Source: Stomorhina lunata
Lineage: Eukaryota; Arthropoda; Insecta; Diptera; Rhiniidae
Direction of reading: 5' to 3'
Assembly: GCA_933228675.1 (NCBI GenBank)
Contig: OW121741.1
Coordinates: 34,911,952-34,975,951, forward strand
Length of the DNA stretch: 64,000 nt
Positions 58,341 through 64,000 of the stretch are shown in pieces; position 1 is the stretch's first letter; each line of letters opens with the position of its first letter. Under the pieces are notes generated by a model, which saw nothing but the letters and a program-made list of their open reading frames with translations, made no database searches and was not told where the DNA came from. The position numbers and the translations under genes were made by a program.

Positions 58341-59412
58341 GGAGAAAAATTAGATTAAAACAAATTTTTCTAGAAAAACTTTATTTGGGACAAATTTTTC
58401 TATAGAAAACTTCATTTGGGACAAATTTTTCTATAGAAAAATTCAATTTGGGACAAATTTTTCTATAGAAAAATTCAATTTGGGACAAATTTTTCTATAG
58501 AAAAATTCAATTTGGGACAAATTTTTCTATAGAAAAATTCAATTTGGGACAAATTTTTCTATAGAAAAATTCAATTTGGGACAAATTTTTCTATAGAAAA
58601 ATTCAATTTGGGACAAATTTTTCTATAGAAAAATTCAATTTGGGACAAATTTTTTTATAGAAAAATTCAATTTGGGACAAATTTTTCGATAGAAAAATTC
58701 AATTTGGGACAAATTTTTCTATAGAAAAAAAATTTAATTTGGGACAAATTTTTCTATAGAAAAATTCAATTTGGGACAAATTTTTCTATAGAAAAATTCA
58801 ATTTGGGACAAATTTTTCTATAGAAAAATTAAATTTGGGACAAATTTTTTATAGAAAAATTCAATTTGGGACAAATTTTTCGATAGAAAAATTCAATTTG
58901 GGACAAATTTTTCTATAGAAAAATTCATTTGGGACAAATTTTTCGATAGAAAAATTCATTTGGGACAAATTTTTCTATAGAAAAATTCATTTTTGACAAA
59001 TTTTTCTACAGAAAAATTCATTTGGGACAAATTTTTCTATAGAAAAATTCAATTCGGGACAAATTTTTCTATAGAAAAATTCAATTTGGGACAAATTTTT
59101 CTATAGAAAAATTCAATTTGGGACAAATTTTTCTATAGAAATATTCATTTGGGACAATTTTTTTTAAATTAAGTTTGGAACAAATTTTTCTAAAGAAAAA
59201 TTAATGTGGGACAAATTTTTCTCCCGAAAAATTAAGTTTGGAAAAAATTTTTCCAAAAAATTTTGAACAAATTTTTCTAAAGAAGAATTAATTTGGGGCA
59301 AATTTTTCTAAGGCAAAATTAATTTGGGACAAATTTTTCTTAAGAAAAATTAATTTGGGACAAATTTTTCTATAGAAAAATTAATTTGGGAGAAATTTTT
59401 TCTATAGAAAAT
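58341..59412. repeat. 32-bp minisatellite array E (~32 units)
   Basis: The unit is AATTTGGGACAAATTTTTC followed by TATAGAAAAATTC (32 bp). The core TTTTTCTATAGAAAAA is shared with arrays B and C. Some units are 30-31 bp (AAATTCATTTGGG variants). The right edge is diverged (from 59150). Confidence 0.95.
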
Positions 59413-59439
59413 TTAATTTTGACAAACTTTACTATAGAA

Positions 59440-59890
59440 AATTTTTCTAAAAAAAACAGTAAATTTTTGAAAAATTTCCTATTAAAATAGGAAACTTTTG
59501 AAAAATTTCCTTTAAAAAAAAAATTCCTATAAAAATAGAAAATTTTTGAAAAATTTCCTACAAAAATAGAAAATTTTTGAAAAATTTCCTTTAAAAATAG
59601 GAAATTTTTTAAAAATTTCCTATAAAAATAGAAAATTTTCAAAAATTTCCTATAAAAATAGAAAATTTTTGAAAAATTTCCCATAAAAATAGAAAATTTT
59701 CAAAAATTTCCTATAAAAATAGAAAATTTTTAAAAAATTTCCTATAAAAATAGAAAATTTTTGAAACATTTCCTATAAAAATAATAAATTTTTGAAAAAT
59801 TTCCTATAAAAATAGTAAATTTTTTAAAAATTTCCTATAAAAATAGTAAATTTTTGAAAAATTTAATATAAAAATAGGAATTTTTTTTTG
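59440..59890. repeat. 31-bp array E2, reverse orientation of array D (~14 units)
   Basis: The unit is GAAAAATTTCCTATAAAAAT followed by AGAAAATTTTT, the reverse complement type of array D. It abuts array E. The minus-strand frame at 59370-59684 is an artefact of these repeats. Confidence 0.92.
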
Positions 59891-62215
59891 GAAATTTTAT
59901 GAAATTTTCTTTTTTATCTTTTAATTGAGGTTGAATACATTTTAGATTTTGATATACAAACCTTTAAATATGCAACATTTTTCTTTAACTTAAAGCATCT
60001 AAGAGTTTACTACACTTTTTGAAACTATGGTTTTTAACTAGTAACGAGTATTAATCAAATTTCTGCATACTTTAAGGAGGTTTCAACTAAATACAAAATA
60101 TTTTTATACTCAAATAAAGTCAAATGATAAAATTCAATATTTTTAAGAGCAGCTGATAAACCAAACAAAAGTTTTTGCATACATTTAGGATCATATGCAA
60201 GTAAATATTTATCTATGTATGTAAAATGATTTTATGACAATTGTCGTCTATCTTTAGGGGATTTGGTGAAGCATTAAACCAGACATGCTACTCCTAAATA
60301 TATCATGTTTCTACATGACTCGACAGGAAACAGGAAATAACATAAAATCTAAAACATACCTCAACCGGAGGAGTTAAACACATGCGATATACATAGAACG
60401 TTAAAAGGATGTTAACATTTTTGGAAATACTTAAACATAAAATAAAATAGTAAATGTTACTTTGTTAGACAAAAATAACAAATGAATTAAAAAAAAAAAA
60501 AAATAGAAAAGATAAAAACTAAAAAATTTTTAAACGACAAATTTAATGGGTAAGGAAAAATAGTAGAAGCATGTGCTTTTTTTTATCTCAAATCATAAAA
60601 AATAAAATTTTAAAGCATAATTTTAGGAGCTGTTGCCAAAAAATTTTTACCATTAAAATATAAATATAAAATTTAATGTGGAAAATTAAAATTTTTTTCT
60701 AGGAATTAGGTTTGGGATTTTTGAGCTTTGAAAGCCTGGAGTATTATGTTTATTTTATAAACTCATTAAGGGTTAACTTTAACGGTTTTTCGTTCCTTCC
60801 CAGAATGTTTTAATGTCTGTCTGCCTAACCTTAGACGCCTTTTTGGAAGAATCCATTTTTTTGTTGGTTGCTTTGTCCCTTAACTCATCCATTAAAAATA
60901 ATGCTCTCGAGTATCATTCACATTCATTGAAAGTTCTTTTTTTGAATTTTTCCCCATTGTTATGCGACATTTTTTTTGTAAATTATAACATTGAATTGTT
61001 TTTGGTCTTTTTAAAATTTTGATAGAAAAAATTTTTCAAGCGTCCCTTTTTTTGGTTTTATTTTAATGATATTAAATAAAGCATAATTGTAGGAGTTGTG
61101 TGGGGAAGTTTTTTATTGCATAATTTTAGAGGTTTTATGTTTTAATTTTAATGCTTGAATAACATTTATTCAATTAATAAAGAGGTATCATCAAGGTTAT
61201 ATTCCTCAATTTAACAGAAGTTCCGTGAAACCAATAATAAGTAAAATATGTCAACAATAATCCAAAATTAGATGTGTCTGTAAATCAATTACACTCAATA
61301 TATAGAGTATATTTTTGGGAGCTCATATTTTTAGAATAATATTGCATACTTTTGGGATGTTATAAATTCATTTCTTCTAGTATAGCTCAATATAGATTAT
61401 TAAGAACCTACACTTTTGTTTTTAAACCTGATTTTTACAAAATTTGTTTTATTATATCTCAAACCAAAATTTTCAAAAGTTCCATTTAACCTTAAGCTCT
61501 CAAAAATTTTCTAAGAAATCCTACAAATACCACCTCATTTGCTATTTATGAAAAACAAACACTCATACAAAAACCTAAAATTTTTCCAAAGAAATGACTC
61601 AAGAAAAACTTTATTCGAATAACAGCCATTTCAAACCCTCAAAGAAAACAAAGACGAATGACGAAAGAAAAAAATCGTTTTTCGCTTTTCTTGCAAAATA
61701 AACCTGACAAGTTAACTCTGACCTTGTCTTGGCATTAATTAAAAACCAGCTCCTTCAAAAACTTCCCAACATTCGCATACAAAACTCTTCAAGGATTTCA
61801 GTCTTAAGTGTTTGTTTAATTTTCAAAAGCTTAAAAATTAAAAATTGAATTAAGGCAAAAAAAATATATAAGAAGATTGTGTCATGTACTTTTAAGGAAT
61901 TAAACGGAAAAAATGAATGAATATGTACAAAAAATTTTTCGATGTTAAATATTTGTACAAATTTAATTTCATATTTTTATGATAATTTCTGGATATGAAT
62001 TATTATATAAGAGCCAAAGACTTATTTTAAGAGACATAATGAAGTTTAAGAGATAATGAATTAATAATAAGAACAGCAGCAATGACAGGCAGCAATTATG
62101 TTAATGACGGTGGCGGATAATGGTTAAAGTCGACAGAAGGTTGAAGAGGAGGGATGAAATTTAAGACTAAGGGGATTCAAAAATTTAAGGAAACTTAATA
62201 AAAATAATGTCTACA
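59891..62215. other. AT-rich DNA, no recognised gene
   Basis: Poly-A runs occur near 60490-60503. The frame at 60813-61022 is Leu/Phe-rich without motifs. No element ends or arrays are seen over this 2.3 kb. Confidence 0.5.
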
Positions 62216-63872
62216 CAAATTTTCCTAAAGAAAAAATTGTTTGGGACAAATTTTTCTATAAAAAAAACTAAGATGGGACAATTTCTTTGGGACCAATTTT
62301 TCTATAGAAAAATTAATTTGGAACAAATTTTTCTATAGAAAAATTCTTTTGGGACCAATTTTTCTATGGAAAAATTCATTTGGGACAAATTTTTCTATAG
62401 AAAAATTCAATTTGGGACAAATTTTTCTATAGAAAAATTCAATTTGGGACAAATTTTTCTATAGAAAAATTCAATTTGGGACAAACTTTTCTTTAGAAAA
62501 ATTCAATTTGGGACTAATTTTTCTATAGAAAAATTCCCTTTGGGACTAATTTTTCTATAGAAAAATTCCCTTTGGGACTAATTTTTCTATAGAAAAATTC
62601 CCTTTGGGACTAATTTTTCTATAGAAAAATTCCCTTTGGGACTAATTTTTCTATAGAAAAATTCCCTTTGGGACAAATTTTTCTATAGAAAAATTCCCTT
62701 TGGGACAAATTTTTCTATAGAAAAATTCAATTTGTTACAAATTTTTCTATAGAAAAATTCAATTTGTTACAAATTTTTCTATAGAAAAATTCAATTTGTT
62801 ACAAATTTTTCTATAGAAAAATTCAATTTGTTACAAATTTTTCTATAGAAAAATTCAATTTGTTACAAATTTTTCTATAGAAAAATTCAATTTGTTACAA
62901 ATTTTTCTATAGAAAAATTCAATTTGTTACAAATTTTTCTATAGAAAAATTTAATTTGTTACAAATTTTTCTATAGAAAAATTAAATTTGGGACAAATTT
63001 TTCTATAGAAAAATTAAATTTGGGACAAATTTTTCTATAGAAAAATTAAATTTGGGACAAATTTTTCTACAGAAAAATTAAATTTGGGACAAATTTTTCT
63101 ATAGAAAAATTAAATTTGGGACAAATTTTTCTACAGAAAAATTAAATTTGGGACAAATTTTTCTATAGAAAAATTAAATTTGGGACAAATTTTTCTATAG
63201 AAAAATTCAATTTGGGACAAATTTTTCTACAGAAAAATTAAATTTGGGACAAATTTTTCTATAGAAAAATTAAATTTGGGACAAATTTTTCTATAGAAAA
63301 ATTCAATTTGGGACAAATTTTTCTATAGAAAAATTCAATTTGGGACAAATTTTTCTAAAGAAAAATTCAATTTGGGACAAATTTTTCTATAGAAAAATTC
63401 AATTTGGGACAAATTTTTTTATAGAAAAATTCAATTTGGGACAAATTTTTCTATAGAAAAATTCAATTTGGGACAAATTTTTCTATAGAAAAATTCAATT
63501 TGGGACAAATTTTTCTATAGAAAAATTCAATTTGGGACAAATTTTTCTATAGAAAAATTCAATTTGGGACAAATTTTTCTATAGAAAAATTCAATTTGGG
63601 ACAAATTTTTCTATAGAAAAATTCAATTTGGGACAAATTTTTCTATAGAAAAATTCAATTTGGGACAAATTTTTCTATAGAAAAATTCAATTTGGGACAA
63701 ATTTTTCTATAGAAAAATTCAATTTGGGACAAATTTTTCTAGAGAAAAATTCATTGCGGACAAATTTTTCATTAGAAAAATCCATTCGTGACAAATTTTT
63801 CTATAGGAAAATCCATTTGTGACAAATTTTTCTTTAGCAAAATACATATGAGATAAATTTTTTTATAGAAAT
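62216..63872. repeat. 32-bp minisatellite array F (~51 units)
   Basis: Same 32-bp unit as array E. Variants are clustered: CCCTTTGGGACTAATT at ~62525-62690, CAATTTGTTACAAATT at ~62725-62980, AAATTTGGGAC at ~62980-63280, and CAATTTGGGAC at ~63300-63740. The right edge decays (CATTGCGGAC, CATTTGTGAC). Confidence 0.95.
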
Positions 63873-64000
63873 ATCTTTTCGGCACAATTGTCTTTGACTT
63901 TTTTAAAAGGCTTTGATATCTGGCAAAAGAATGCCGAAGAAGGCCTTCCACTCTTTGAATTGAAATTTTTGAAAGGCTTTTTTTTTTAGAAGGGGTTTCT
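63873..64000. other. Window end, unassigned
   Basis: Short sequence after array F with no recognisable feature. Confidence 0.4.

Noticed and set aside
59370..59684. 104-residue minus-strand frame with NFSKIFYFYRK repeats
   Set aside because: It is read from the 31-bp units of array E2; 31 is not a multiple of three and the frame survives only through indels.

Overview
This window looks like non-coding, repeat-rich nuclear DNA from a higher fly, probably a calyptrate such as a blow fly or house-fly relative. That placement is an inference. It rests on the strong AT bias, the mix of fly-type DNA transposons (DD41D and DD37E Tc1/mariner elements, Helitrons, a piggyBac-like and a hAT-like element) and the RTE- and Jockey-type retrotransposon fragments. 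I find no convincing host protein-coding gene. Every coding stretch I can identify is a broken transposase or reverse transcriptase. The remaining DNA is probably intergenic or part of a very large intron.

Positions 1-16.8 kb are a graveyard of nested transposons. A Helitron (about 1145-3481) carries an internal ~145-bp minisatellite. A TIR element with a tRNA-like segment lies at 4380-5152. An RTE fragment (5309-7425) is split by a DD37E mariner (5952-6999), and a second RTE copy near 21.57 kb preserves the unsplit sequence. A DD41D mariner lies at 8412-9704. A TTAA-flanked piggyBac-like element (10343-12405) contains a Jockey-type fragment. A second, longer DD37E copy sits at 13434-14759 on the minus strand.

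Positions 16.8-25.1 kb hold two foldback elements built from ~20-bp units centred on CAATTG, with Jockey and mariner remnants between them. After these comes a ~195-bp tandem repeat split by a ~3.9-kb dispersed element that contains another RTE 3' end. A deleted DD41D derivative ends the block.

Positions 25.1-44 kb include the first 31-bp array (26.04-27.94 kb), two foldback MITEs, a second Helitron minisatellite, a ~513-bp higher-order tandem repeat that appears to be built on a Helitron 3' end, its inverted relative at 40.3-40.9 kb, and several short tandem repeats.

Positions 44-64 kb are dominated by minisatellites. Five of the six repeat blocks here have a 31- or 32-bp unit with the core TTTTTCTATAGAAAAA or a close variant, or the related CCTATTTTTATAGG unit; with the array at 26 kb the set covers about 14 kb. 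One array lies inside a clear hAT-like element (8-bp duplication ACATCTGC). Another lies inside a TA-flanked element with a 13-bp terminal repeat. A nearly intact DD41D element (56773-58076), whose reading frame has a single stop codon, sits between arrays. The strongest novel signal is this family of ~31-bp dyad arrays (about three DNA helical turns per unit), carried by transposons of different classes.
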